A stretch of DNA of 64,000 nt. Source: Fluviispira multicolorata (GTDB lineage Bacteria > Bdellovibrionota_B > Oligoflexia > Silvanigrellales > Silvanigrellaceae). Of this stretch, positions 56,659-64,000 are shown piece by piece (position 1 is the first letter of the stretch; each line of letters opens with the position of its first letter). Position numbers and translations under genes: made by a program. The DNA is taken from the NCBI RefSeq assembly GCF_009208585.1, contig NZ_WFLN01000009.1, forward strand, positions 1 through 64,000. Direction: 5' to 3'. The notes under the pieces were generated by a model. The model worked only from the letters and a program-made list of their open reading frames with translations. It searched no databases and was not told the origin of the DNA.

Positions 56659-57831
56659 ATGAAGAAATATAATTTTTTTAAGTTTATTTTTGTTGGGGCT
56701 TTTATTCAATTTGAATCCAATGCGGTTTCAAATTCAAATAGTGAAATAAATAAATTGACTAATGCATTCATGGAATTGAATAAAATTGAGGGGATGTCTT
56801 TAGCTGTTATAAATAATGATAAAATAGTAATAAATAATTATGGATTTTCTAATAAATCAGAAAGAGCTCAGACAACAAGCAATACAATTTATACAATTGC
56901 ATCCTTTACAAAAACAATTACAGGGACATTGGCTGCAGTTGCTTCAATAGATGGAAAATTGAATTTAGATGCTCCTTTTGTTAATTATTTTTCTGAATTA
57001 AAAAACAACAAAAATTTAAGTAAAATTACGTCAAGTGAATTGCTTGCGCACGTATCTTCTTTTCCATTTGATTTCAACCCTCGACCAAAAACTTATTCGG
57101 CTCTTGTGAGCAAATTAAATGAGTTTAAGGGGAATGGAGATCCTGGAAAAGAATACAGTTACTCGAACGCAGGTATTGGTACAATGGGCTATGTTTTGCA
57201 AAATATTTATGCAAAAAATTATCAAGAAATTTTAGAAGATAAAATGTTAAGACCATTGAATATGAATTCAACATATTTAAATGTTCCAAAAGACAAAGAA
57301 AAATACATAGCTTTAGGGCACGATAAAAATAATAATCCAGTTCCTTATAGCAGTGACATTGAAGCTTGGTTTGCAGCAGCATCTTTGAAATCAACTATTT
57401 CTGATATTACAAAGTATTTAAATGCACATATTAATTATTCTTCTATTAAAGATGCAAATCTTTCTAAAGCTATTCTATTAGCACATGAAAATAAATATTG
57501 CTTTGAAGATAAAATCTCCTGTGAACAGCTTGCATGGCAGGCACATATTATTTCTGAATTAGAAAACTCTGTAGGAGATACATATTTTAATAAATTTGAT
57601 AAAGATGGTAACCCTACATTCGCATCTAAAAAAATAATAGAAAATAAAAATTTTGTAAAAAATAAAATATTTATAGATAAAACAGGGTCTGGTTATGGAA
57701 TGTCAAGCTATATGGCTTACATTCCTGAAGATAAAATTGGTGTTGTCATTCTTATAAATAAATCCATCGGTGATGAAAGAATTAAACTTGGACGTGATAT
57801 TTTAAGAATTTATAGTAGCTCTATTAAATAA
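56659..57831 (+). CDS. Class C beta-lactamase-like serine hydrolase
   Basis: A secreted 390-aa protein: signal peptide to about residue 20 (…FESNA), nucleophile SFTK in IASFTKTITG, YSYSNAG (YxN) and FIDKTGSGYG (KTG). The complete AmpC-type triad of motifs makes a real beta-lactamase or D-Ala-D-Ala peptidase plausible. Start 56659 has GGGT upstream; ATG 56635 lies in frame without a site. Located 34 bp after the dehydrogenase small subunit, so perhaps cotranscribed, with no functional link obvious. Confidence 0.8.
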   Translation: MKKYNFFKFIFVGAFIQFESNAVSNSNSEINKLTNAFMELNKIEGMSLAVINNDKIVINNYGFSNKSERAQTTSNTIYTIASFTKTITGTLAAVASIDGKLNLDAPFVNYFSELKNNKNLSKITSSELLAHVSSFPFDFNPRPKTYSALVSKLNEFKGNGDPGKEYSYSNAGIGTMGYVLQNIYAKNYQEILEDKMLRPLNMNSTYLNVPKDKEKYIALGHDKNNNPVPYSSDIEAWFAAASLKSTISDITKYLNAHINYSSIKDANLSKAILLAHENKYCFEDKISCEQLAWQAHIISELENSVGDTYFNKFDKDGNPTFASKKIIENKNFVKNKIFIDKTGSGYGMSSYMAYIPEDKIGVVILINKSIGDERIKLGRDILRIYSSSIK

Positions 57832-57865
57832 GTGAGTTGTGTATTTTTGCATTTTTATTGATTTT

Positions 57866-57890
57866 ATTATATTATATTATATTATATTAT
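57866..57890 (+). repeat. Pentanucleotide repeat (ATTAT)5
   Basis: Five tandem ATTAT units in the gap between the beta-lactamase-like gene and fabG. Simple AT-rich repeat; its copy number may vary between strains. Confidence 0.8.
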
Positions 57891-57923
57891 TTGATAATAT
57901 AATTTAATTTAAGACTTTCTCTA

Positions 57924-57952
57924 TGACCCATTGCAAAAATTAAAATGGGTCA
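57924..57952 (-). terminator. Hairpin at the end of fabG
   Basis: TGACCCATT and AATGGGTCA pair across an 11-nt loop directly after the fabG stop. No long T run follows on either strand, so termination is plausible but unproven; it sits between converging genes. Confidence 0.45.
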
Positions 57953-57953
57953 A

Positions 57954-58772
57954 TTAATGCATAGTCATGCCGCCATCAACAGCCAAAGTTTGGCCTGTTA
58001 TGTAGCTTGACGAAGAGCTTGCTAGAAAGACTGCTGCTTTTGCAACTTCAATAGGGTCACCCACTTTTTCCATAGGTATTTTTTCAATTATTTTTGCTAG
58101 AACGTCTTGGTTTAAAGCTCCTGTCATGTCGGTTGAAATATAGCCAGGGGCAATGGCGTTAATTTGTACATTGCGCCCTGCCAATTCTAGAGCGAGGGCT
58201 TTGGTTAATCCAATAACGCCTGCTTTGCTGGCGGCATATGCCGATTGGCCTGCATTTCCAGTTAAACCCACAACAGAAGAAATATTAATAATTTTACCTG
58301 CACGCTTACGCATCATACTCATGGCCAGAGCCCTTGAGCAGTTAAAGGCTCCCTTTAAGTTTGTATCGAGGGTATTATCCCACTCGTCTTCCTTAAATTT
58401 AACAAATAAATTATCACGAGAAACGCCAGCATTATTGACAAGTATTTCAATATTACCATGTTCTTTTTCGAGTGATTTTACTGTTTCTTGCACTAAGTTA
58501 AAGTCGGAAACATCAAACTTTACACAGGTTGCTAAACCGCCATTACGTACGATTTCATTTACTGTTGCTTCTGCTGCTTGTGCGTTGCCCGCATAATTCA
58601 CGATAACTTTTGCACCGAGCGCACCATAGGCAAGAGCAATTGCTTTTCCAATTCCACGCGAGCCACCTGTTACGAGAGCGACTTTACCTGAAAGCAAGGT
58701 TGCGGAGTATATACTCTTTATTATTGAGGCTACATCTGCTAATTCTGTTGGTTTTTTTTCGATATTTTCCAT
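57954..58772 (-). CDS. fabG: 3-oxoacyl-ACP reductase FabG
   Basis: NADPH-dependent reductase of fatty-acid synthesis. VALVTGGSRGIG cofactor motif, NNAGVSRDN, catalytic Ser/Tyr/Lys in NISSVVGLTGNAGQSAYAASK and PGYISTDM. 272 aa: about 26 residues longer at the N-terminus than usual FabG, but GAGGAAATAAT before the ATG supports this start. No acpP or fabD/F neighbours here. Confidence 0.92.
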   Translation of the reverse strand: MENIEKKPTELADVASIIKSIYSATLLSGKVALVTGGSRGIGKAIALAYGALGAKVIVNYAGNAQAAEATVNEIVRNGGLATCVKFDVSDFNLVQETVKSLEKEHGNIEILVNNAGVSRDNLFVKFKEDEWDNTLDTNLKGAFNCSRALAMSMMRKRAGKIINISSVVGLTGNAGQSAYAASKAGVIGLTKALALELAGRNVQINAIAPGYISTDMTGALNQDVLAKIIEKIPMEKVGDPIEVAKAAVFLASSSSSYITGQTLAVDGGMTMH

Positions 58773-58866
58773 ATTATTTCCTCTATTAAATCAGTCATAC
58801 GGATATCCAAATCTTACGAAGAGACGCTACCATGAAAAAAAAAAACAGCAAATAGTCCTTTGAGAC

Positions 58867-58895
58867 TTGTCATATTGTAATTCATGCTATATGTA
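58867..58895 (+). promoter_or_regulatory. Candidate promoter for tRNA-Leu
   Basis: TTGTCA at 58867-58872 and TATGTA at 58890-58895 are 17 bp apart, ending 9 bp before the tRNA. Pattern match only. Confidence 0.45.
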
Positions 58896-58904
58896 CTCTT
58901 TCGT

Positions 58905-58991
58905 GCTCATGTGGCGGAATAGGTAGACGCACAGGACTTAAAATCCTGTATCCGCAAGGGTGTACCAGTTCGATTCTGGTCATGAGCACCA
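58905..58991 (+). tRNA. tRNA-Leu (anticodon UAA)
   Basis: Acceptor GCTCATG/CATGAGC, anticodon stem CAGGA/TCCTG around CTTAAAA (anticodon TAA), a long variable arm (TATCCGCAAGGGTG) as in class II tRNAs, T arm ACCAGTTCGATTCTGGT, and encoded CCA. Confidence 0.97.
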
Positions 58992-59131
58992 ACTTCTTAA
59001 AGCTCTTCTTTTCTTTATTCAATTCCTCTGATAAATTTATTTTCAAGTTTTTATTATACTTTTCTGCTTTGAAAAAGCGGGGATAGCTTATTTTGTTTAA
59101 ACTGAATTAATTTATTTACCTAGTGAGAAAT

Positions 59132-59896
59132 ATGAAAAAAAATAAAAAAATAATAATCATTTTAAGTTCGATTTTGATGGTTGTAGCAGTCATTGTATCT
59201 GCAATAGGTTATATTTATAAGAGAGATAAAAGTAAATATGAACCAAAACTTTGGATTGGTCTTTTTGATTATCGGTTAAATTTTAGAGATGTGGGAGCAA
59301 GTTTAAATCAGTGTCTTCAAAAAGATCTATTTCAGACAGGGCTTGTATATCGTTCTAATAAATATTTTTCGGGTTGGAGTTGTGACAAAATTAATAATCC
59401 AGACAAAATATATTCTCTTAACTTTAGTCCATGGAATCCACATGCGTATTATTGCGAGAAAAAAGATGGATCGAGGTTATTTGGCACGCATCTAAATACA
59501 ACTTTTGAAATAAGTGACATTGAAAAGCTAGATAATTGGAAAAAACCTGCATTTAAAGATTCAATGTGTCATTTTTTTAAAAGCGCCCTTGTCGATCTAA
59601 CTGAAAAGAAAAGCTTTCTTTTTCACTGTGATGTTGGACGTGACAGAACTGGAACTTTTGCTGCAATGATGACAATGATGTTGGCTGAAAAGAAAAATAT
59701 TGCGGATAAAAGTATAATAGACTCTATTGAATGCGATTATGAAAAGACCAGTGCACTTGAAAAGTTTAAAAAAGGGAGAATGGAAGATTTTTTAGTTGAT
59801 ATGAAAACACAGGGTGGTATTGCTCAATTTATTGAAAATCAATGTGGAATAAGCTCAGTGCTTATTGAGCAAGCTGCAGATCAATTTATCAAGTGA
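59132..59896 (+). CDS. Membrane-anchored tyrosine phosphatase-like protein
   Basis: A 254-aa protein: residues 4-27 form a membrane anchor or uncleaved signal, and the rest is an extracytoplasmic domain. The CX5R catalytic loop is HCDVGRDRTG, and NFRDVG near the start is the motif of the atypical Y_phosphatase3/phytase-like group. It may dephosphorylate tyrosine, inositol phosphates or lipids. An in-frame GTG at 59123 is an alternative start. Single gene. Confidence 0.8.
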   Translation: MKKNKKIIIILSSILMVVAVIVSAIGYIYKRDKSKYEPKLWIGLFDYRLNFRDVGASLNQCLQKDLFQTGLVYRSNKYFSGWSCDKINNPDKIYSLNFSPWNPHAYYCEKKDGSRLFGTHLNTTFEISDIEKLDNWKKPAFKDSMCHFFKSALVDLTEKKSFLFHCDVGRDRTGTFAAMMTMMLAEKKNIADKSIIDSIECDYEKTSALEKFKKGRMEDFLVDMKTQGGIAQFIENQCGISSVLIEQAADQFIK

Positions 59897-59910
59897 AATA
59901 TATTTTAATA

Positions 59911-60690
59911 CTAAAAATAAGATTTCGTTGAGCAACCGTCAACAACAATGGTTTGTCCATTAATAAATGAAGCATCTTTTGACATAAGAAAACAAGCAAC
60001 CTTAGCAATTTCTTCAGGTTTTGCCATACGCTTTAATGCCGATCTATTTTCCCACTGGGAACGAACTTCTTTAGCCGAGGTTTTATTTTTCTTGGCTGTT
60101 TTTTCAATAATTTCTTCTAAATGTTCTGTTGAAGTAGCTCCGGGCGCAACGTTGTTAATGCGAATTCCTGTATGACCAATTTCATGAGCTAGATTCTTAA
60201 GAAAAATAACCAGTCCTGAACGGTATATTGAAGATAAATCAAGGGTAGCGATAGGTTCTTTAATTGAAGTGCTCGTAATCGCAACAACACTTGATTTATG
60301 GGGTTTCATATAGGGAAGAATATTTAGTAAGAATTGAGCAGGTCCAGCAAGCATTATTTTATTGCCTTCAACAAAATCTTGAAAGGCATGTTCGGAGGTT
60401 TTTTTTCCAGGAAATCCTCCCCCGTTTAGAAGAACACCATTTAGTTTCTTGTCTTTTAGCACATCTTTTATTTTTTTTTCAAACTTTCCATCACTTAAAT
60501 CTAGCGAAACGGTTTCAACTGAAGATGCACCTAGCTTTTTTAAAGCATCTACTTTGTCGTCCATTTTTTCTGCATTGCGAGAGGAAATTATAATTCCAGC
60601 ATTTTGTTCAGCCAGTTCTTTTGCAACGGCGTAGCCAATGCCTGAAGATGCACCAGTGAGCCAATATAGAGAGCCTGATAAAGATTTCAT
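59911..60690 (-). CDS. SDR family oxidoreductase
   Basis: Short-chain dehydrogenase, about 259 aa. Cofactor motif LTGASSGIGYAVA, catalytic Ser and Tyr in AITSTSIKEPIATLDLSSIYRSG (Ser-x-Tyr replaced in part: the YxxxK Lys is not at the usual place), and C-terminal FINGQTIVVDGC. The tail ends in DGCSTKSYF rather than the usual DGG. Start 60690 has TTTGGGG upstream. Substrate unknown. Confidence 0.8.
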   Translation of the reverse strand: MKSLSGSLYWLTGASSGIGYAVAKELAEQNAGIIISSRNAEKMDDKVDALKKLGASSVETVSLDLSDGKFEKKIKDVLKDKKLNGVLLNGGGFPGKKTSEHAFQDFVEGNKIMLAGPAQFLLNILPYMKPHKSSVVAITSTSIKEPIATLDLSSIYRSGLVIFLKNLAHEIGHTGIRINNVAPGATSTEHLEEIIEKTAKKNKTSAKEVRSQWENRSALKRMAKPEEIAKVACFLMSKDASFINGQTIVVDGCSTKSYF

Positions 60691-60896
60691 AAATAACCCC
60701 AAAGTTAAAATGTCAATACTAAACGAGGTAAACTAAGTATAATTAAAATTTGTATAGATAGAAGGCTTTTTGTCAATATTCATAACGGTTTTTTCTGTCA
60801 GTTCTTGCTTGTGAAATTTTCAATTTTATTTTGAAAAAATTATTTTTATAAAGCAAAAATACTACAAACTGAGGACAAAGCAATTTTAAATAATTT

Positions 60897-61922
60897 CTAG
60901 GTTATATTAGTGCAAATTTGATAAAAATTAATAGCCTTATTTACGTCGACTACTTTTTTTTCATGAGCATTATATGCTTGCCATAAATCTAGAAAGTCAA
61001 TGAGTTTGTCTGGATAAAATTTATTTTTTATTTCATTTAGAAATTCAAAAATTTTTAAAATGATTTCATCATTAATATTTGAGTGAATATCCGAGAAATT
61101 TTCTTTGATAATATTTACTAAAATATTACTTGAAGGTTCTGGAATTTTGAAGAAGTTAAATCTTCTTTCAAATGATTTATCTTTCATAATTCCGAATGAT
61201 TCTTCGGTGGTTGTTGCTCCTATAATTCTAAAATCATTTTTTGTTAGGTATGGCTTAAGTATATTTGTTGCTGAAATACTGCCTTCCATATTACTGCAAT
61301 TCATTAATACATGAATTTCATCGATGAAGAGTATTTTTTCAAACTTTATAGAATCTTCAATTATTTGCGTGATTCTCTCTTCAAAATCTCCTCTGTGCTT
61401 TGTGCCTGCAATAACTGCATTCATTTCAACACAAATGATATCCATTTCAGATTTTTCTGCAATTTCTGCAACAATTGAAGTTTTGCCAACACCTGGTTCA
61501 CCAATGAGAATAAGGTTATTTTTATAGTTTCTATTTAATAAAATCCGGCAAATTTTTATTTCTTCATCTCTACCAATAAATTGTGAAGATTCATTATTTT
61601 TAATTTTATATCCATATTTAAATAAATAACTATTTTTAAATTCACTATTGATCTTTATAAAATTAAATATATCAATAGCAGTTTTAAAATCTGACTCAGA
61701 GTCAAGAATATATTGTATGAAGTCGAAGTAATTATCAATATTTTTAGTTATTAAATCTTCTAAATAATGATTGTGCTTTTGCTTAGAAATGGGTTCAACT
61801 CTATTTAGGTGTATAATTGAAGAAAGAGGCGTTGATTTGTTTATTATTAAATTTAATATATTATAAAACATTAAATCATTATTATTTTTTTTTATTTCTA
61901 TAAAATATTTTATTAAATTCAT
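60897..61922 (-). CDS. Single-module ClpA/ClpB-D1-like AAA+ ATPase
   Basis: A 341-aa protein. After a ~110-residue helical N-terminus of unknown type comes one AAA+ module: FIGRDEEI, Walker A GEPGVGKTS (141-149), pore-loop region AGTKHRGDFEER (172-183), Walker B ILFIDEIHVL (197-206), sensor-1 IIGATTTEES and FERRF (Arg finger). This is the D1 ring of ClpA/B/C without D2 or the ClpP-binding loop. The pore-loop Tyr of KYRG is His here. Its ATG follows the ThiF stop directly (TGAATG), so it belongs to the peptide locus; it may remodel the E1 enzyme or the peptide, or act in release or self-protection. Confidence 0.85.
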   Translation of the reverse strand: MNLIKYFIEIKKNNNDLMFYNILNLIINKSTPLSSIIHLNRVEPISKQKHNHYLEDLITKNIDNYFDFIQYILDSESDFKTAIDIFNFIKINSEFKNSYLFKYGYKIKNNESSQFIGRDEEIKICRILLNRNYKNNLILIGEPGVGKTSIVAEIAEKSEMDIICVEMNAVIAGTKHRGDFEERITQIIEDSIKFEKILFIDEIHVLMNCSNMEGSISATNILKPYLTKNDFRIIGATTTEESFGIMKDKSFERRFNFFKIPEPSSNILVNIIKENFSDIHSNINDEIILKIFEFLNEIKNKFYPDKLIDFLDLWQAYNAHEKKVVDVNKAINFYQICTNIT

Positions 61923-62978
61923 TCAAGCTTCCTCTGTTGTCAACAATTCCCAAGTATCTGTGCTGAGTAAAATCATTTTTCCTAGAATTCTACACTGCTG
62001 ATAATTTGTGAAGTATTTAATAATTTCTGCAAGAAGCATTTTAGCGGCGATTGCATTAAATGGATCCATTACACTTCCGATAAAACGATTGTTTATAAAT
62101 TTTATATCTTTATCAATATCTTCAATATTATCGAAGAGTGGTGGCATGAGCTCAGAAAATGAAGCTGTTTTACCTGGAATAATGAGTGGACCAACTCTAA
62201 TCATATCACAGGTAGGAGCCCCTGATACGAATGGGATATTTTTTTTATGGCAAACGCGATCAACGATATAAGGAATTAACCCTCTTGGAGTATCTGCTGC
62301 AAGTATAACTAAATCTGGATTATTTTGTAGACAAACTTCGAGAATAGCGTCGTTTTTTATAGCAATGTTGTGTGTGTTTATTTCTGCTTCAGGATTTACA
62401 AGTTTTAGTTTTTCTTTTGCAACTTCAATTTTACTTCTACCAACATCAGCTTCGACATAGAGCATTTGTCTTGAGGTATTACTGAGCTCAATTGAGTCAT
62501 GATCAACTAATGTAATTTTACTAACGCCCATTGCAAGAAGTCCATATGATAAATAGCTACCAACTCCTCCTACGCCAATAATACAGATATTGAGTGACTT
62601 AATTTTTTCTTGAAACTTGATTGATTTTTCTGTGCTATTTCCAAACAATGATTCCATATATTTAATTTGTCTATCATGTTTTAATAAATCTTTTGGAGTG
62701 AGATTTATTTGTGATTTATTATGATTAAATTCTTCTTTAATAATGTTATGACTTATTAATAAGTCAACAATATTTAAAAATTCTTCTTTTTCAATATCAT
62801 GGTATTTTATAATAAGATCATAAACTTCATTAACTGTTGTACCTGTAAAGTACTTTATACAGTCTTTGACTAATTCTTTTCCATCTGAAATTTCAAGGGT
62901 ATTAATAGACGGAATGCTGACAAATAAAGATTTATTTTTCTCATAGCAGAAACATTTATGATTATATTTGTACTTCAT
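61923..62978 (-). CDS. MccB-like E1/ThiF adenylyltransferase
   Basis: A 351-aa protein: residues 1-95 form a small winged-helix-like domain, as in MccB where it clamps the substrate peptide; residues ~130-350 form the ThiF/E1 fold. Motifs are IIGVGGVGSYLS (134-144), LVDHDSIELSNTSRQ (Asp159, Arg170) and AADTPRG (Asp229). The stretch RVGPLIIPGKTASFSEL corresponds to the MccB VPGKT-x-CxxC region, but the zinc ligands are lost. The enzyme would activate a peptide C-terminus with ATP. Upstream, separated by a hairpin, lies a 29-codon peptide gene; AAGG precedes the ATG. Confidence 0.88.
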   Translation of the reverse strand: MKYKYNHKCFCYEKNKSLFVSIPSINTLEISDGKELVKDCIKYFTGTTVNEVYDLIIKYHDIEKEEFLNIVDLLISHNIIKEEFNHNKSQINLTPKDLLKHDRQIKYMESLFGNSTEKSIKFQEKIKSLNICIIGVGGVGSYLSYGLLAMGVSKITLVDHDSIELSNTSRQMLYVEADVGRSKIEVAKEKLKLVNPEAEINTHNIAIKNDAILEVCLQNNPDLVILAADTPRGLIPYIVDRVCHKKNIPFVSGAPTCDMIRVGPLIIPGKTASFSELMPPLFDNIEDIDKDIKFINNRFIGSVMDPFNAIAAKMLLAEIIKYFTNYQQCRILGKMILLSTDTWELLTTEEA

Positions 62979-63014
62979 TAGTAACCTTAGGCGTGATTTT
63001 AAAGTTTATATAAA

Positions 63015-63048
63015 GACTCTAATCATTAGTTAAATAATGATTAGAGTC
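63015..63048 (-). terminator. Strong hairpin between peptide gene and thiF gene (attenuator)
   Basis: GACTCTAATCATTA pairs perfectly with TAATGATTAGAGTC over a 6-nt loop. On the minus strand it is followed by TTTATATAAACTTT, a broken T tract. The position, after the precursor stop and before the modifying gene, matches the partial terminators that give excess precursor transcript in microcin C-type operons. Confidence 0.7.
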
Positions 63049-63069
63049 AAAAATATTAATTTAATTTAA

Positions 63070-63159
63070 TTAAGGGCAATCACTAATAATTACATCAGAT
63101 GGTTTAATTTTTGGAGGAATTTTTATTGTCACTGTTTTTGTTTTTACTATGGTTTTCAT
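63070..63159 (-). CDS. Putative 29-aa RiPP precursor peptide
   Basis: The frame reads MKTIVKTKTVTIKI, then PPKIKPSDV, then IISDCP and stop. It is Lys/Thr/Val-rich with alternating pattern, a Pro-Pro, and a C-terminal Cys-Pro. Size matches E1-dependent precursors such as PaaP of pantocin (about 30 aa). Supporting facts: a consensus-like promoter about 65 bp upstream, a weak GAAAG ribosome site, a hairpin after the stop, and the MccB-like gene next. It is not a match to any family I know, so assignment rests on context. Confidence 0.65.
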   Translation of the reverse strand: MKTIVKTKTVTIKIPPKIKPSDVIISDCP

Positions 63160-63188
63160 TTGTATCTTTCAATTTTAAAAATGTAAAA

Positions 63189-63206
63189 AATATAACTAGT
63201 TATATT
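63189..63206. promoter_or_regulatory. Perfect 18-bp palindrome in the peptide leader
   Basis: AATATAACTAGTTATATT reads the same on both strands. It lies between the promoter -10 and the 29-codon gene, where an operator for a dimeric repressor, or an RNA hairpin, could act. Confidence 0.45.
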
Positions 63207-63225
63207 GCTATTTAGCGCCAAATTT

Positions 63226-63254
63226 AAAATAGTTATAATTAAAATAAATGTCAA
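63226..63254 (-). promoter_or_regulatory. Promoter of the MccB-like peptide locus
   Basis: On the minus strand TTGACA (63254-63249) and TATTTT (63231-63226) are 17 bp apart. The surrounding TTTGACATTTATTTTAAT closely resembles that of the radical SAM locus. Confidence 0.6.
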
Positions 63255-63614
63255 ATATATTTCTATAATAATCGATTTTTAATAAATATTTAATTATTTA
63301 TTATAATTTAATAAATATTTTATATTAATAATTTTTAGTCTAAATTTAAATTACTATAATTTTTTTATATTACTAATTCATAAAGGATTTTTTTAATTAT
63401 ATTTTGTAATTATAAAGTTACCATTAAATAAAATATTCATAGTTAAAATGATTTAATTTTATACCATTTCATAAAAAATGGTAGTCTTTTTACTTGGAAT
63501 TATTCTACAGTTCTTTAACTTCTCGATTTTTACTTGTTTAGACGAAGTCTAGATTGTATAAAGAAGAAAGTTCAGGTGCCGTTTTTGGTATCAGTTATAA
63601 TCATTGGAGAAAAA
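63255..63614 (+). other. Gene-free AT-rich region before trxB
   Basis: No gene. An inverted repeat TACCATTT/AAATGGTA (63462-63483) followed by GTCTTTTT could terminate rightward transcription or be part of the trxB control region. GGAGA at 63606 is the trxB ribosome site. Confidence 0.5.
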
Positions 63615-64000
63615 ATGGAAAAAATCGTTATTATTGGTTCGGGGCCTTCGGGACTAACCTCTGCAATTTACTCTGCAAGAGCAGCTCTTTCTCCTGTCGT
63701 TATCAGTGGAATGCAACCGGGCGGGCAATTAACAACAACAAGTATTATTGAAAACTGGCCTGGTTTTGTAGATGGAATTGATGGCAATAAACTCATGAAT
63801 GATATGCGTGGTCAAGCAGAAAAAGTTGGCGCACGTTTTGTAACCGGTGAAGTTAAAAATATTGAAAGAATTCAGGATGGGACTTTTGTAATAAAACGTG
63901 AATATGAAGAAGATATTCATACAAAAGTTATCATTATTGCAACCGGGGCTTCGGCAATAACTCTTCCTTTGCCAAATAAAGATAAATTAATGGGCTATGG
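63615..64000 (+). CDS. trxB: Thioredoxin reductase, N-terminal part
   Basis: The first 128 codons of an FAD/NADPH enzyme that reduces thioredoxin. FAD motif VIIGSGPSGLTSAIYSARA, then GGQLTTTSIIENWPGF and IIATGAS, the standard TrxB order. The CxxC redox site would lie beyond the window end. GGAGA 5 nt upstream of the ATG. Confidence 0.95.
   Translation, partial: MEKIVIIGSGPSGLTSAIYSARAALSPVVISGMQPGGQLTTTSIIENWPGFVDGIDGNKLMNDMRGQAEKVGARFVTGEVKNIERIQDGTFVIKREYEEDIHTKVIIIATGASAITLPLPNKDKLMGY

Noticed and set aside
57866..57890. (ATTAT)5 as a possible CRISPR or phase-variation switch
   Set aside because: Simple repeat without spacers; not within a promoter or frame that I can identify. No CRISPR array was seen anywhere in the window.

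Overview
The window is an AT-rich stretch of chromosome from a Gram-negative (diderm) bacterium. It carries a lipid A and outer-membrane biogenesis block (lpxA/B/D/K, fabZ, msbA, bamA, skp, lolC/D), an NDH-1 membrane arm, periplasmic murein hydrolases and ordinary housekeeping genes. Gene content and base composition suggest a predatory or oligoflexian-type lineage such as Bdellovibrionota/Silvanigrellales. That placement is inference from gene style and was not tested.

Layout. 0-1.8 kb: the end of an rRNA operon (5S rRNA), tRNA-Lys, rpmI, rplT, tRNA-Pro and rplS. 1.9-3.5 kb: an orphan gene behind a well-formed sigma-54 promoter, then an SDR of 2,4-dienoyl-CoA reductase type. 3.5-7.9 kb: a ribosomal-peptide (RiPP) locus with a radical SAM/SPASM maturase, a 70-residue Cys-rich precursor, a 59-residue stub resembling the start of an HlyD-type adaptor, a C39 peptidase-ABC exporter, and a divergent SdpI-like candidate immunity protein. 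8-9.5 kb: a glycerol-1-phosphate dehydrogenase-like enzyme. 9.6-17.2 kb: nuoA-H-J-K-L-M-N, exactly the seven membrane subunits of complex I and none of the peripheral arm. 17.2-24.1 kb: an HutG-like ureohydrolase, a small basic protein, a trans-sulfuration enzyme, a 1041-residue BirA-CoaX-RluA triple fusion, and nadC. 24.2-28.5 kb (+): serine hydrolase, mltG, Rsm22-like protein and a CoA-type Nudix hydrolase. 28.5-40.7 kb (-): lolC-lolD-bamA-skp-lpxD-fabZ-lpxA-lpxB-msbA-lpxK-rppH, an envelope biogenesis run. 40.9-51.6 kb: KamA-like aminomutase, glutamate-semialdehyde dehydrogenase, a decayed MFS gene, a cold-shock protein, mltF, trmJ, a CCA-adding/poly(A) polymerase, der and an RsmB-like methyltransferase. 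51.7-57.8 kb: GH20 hexosaminidase, a two-subunit FAD (GMC) dehydrogenase and a beta-lactamase-like protein. 57.9-60.7 kb: fabG, tRNA-Leu, an anchored tyrosine phosphatase and another SDR. 60.9-63.2 kb: a second, compact RiPP-like locus with a 29-codon peptide gene, an MccB-like E1/ThiF enzyme and a single-ring ClpA-like ATPase. The window ends inside trxB.

The most novel candidate is the 60.9-63.2 kb locus. Its organisation (short peptide gene, strong hairpin, E1-like enzyme with an N-terminal clamp-like region) recalls microcin C and pantocin loci. However, the E1 enzyme has lost the zinc-ligand CxxC after its PGKT motif, and it is paired with a ClpA-type AAA+ D1 module whose pore-loop aromatic is His. 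The peptide promoters of both RiPP loci share a similar TTTGACATTT-containing core. The other striking object is the BirA-CoaX-RluA fusion.
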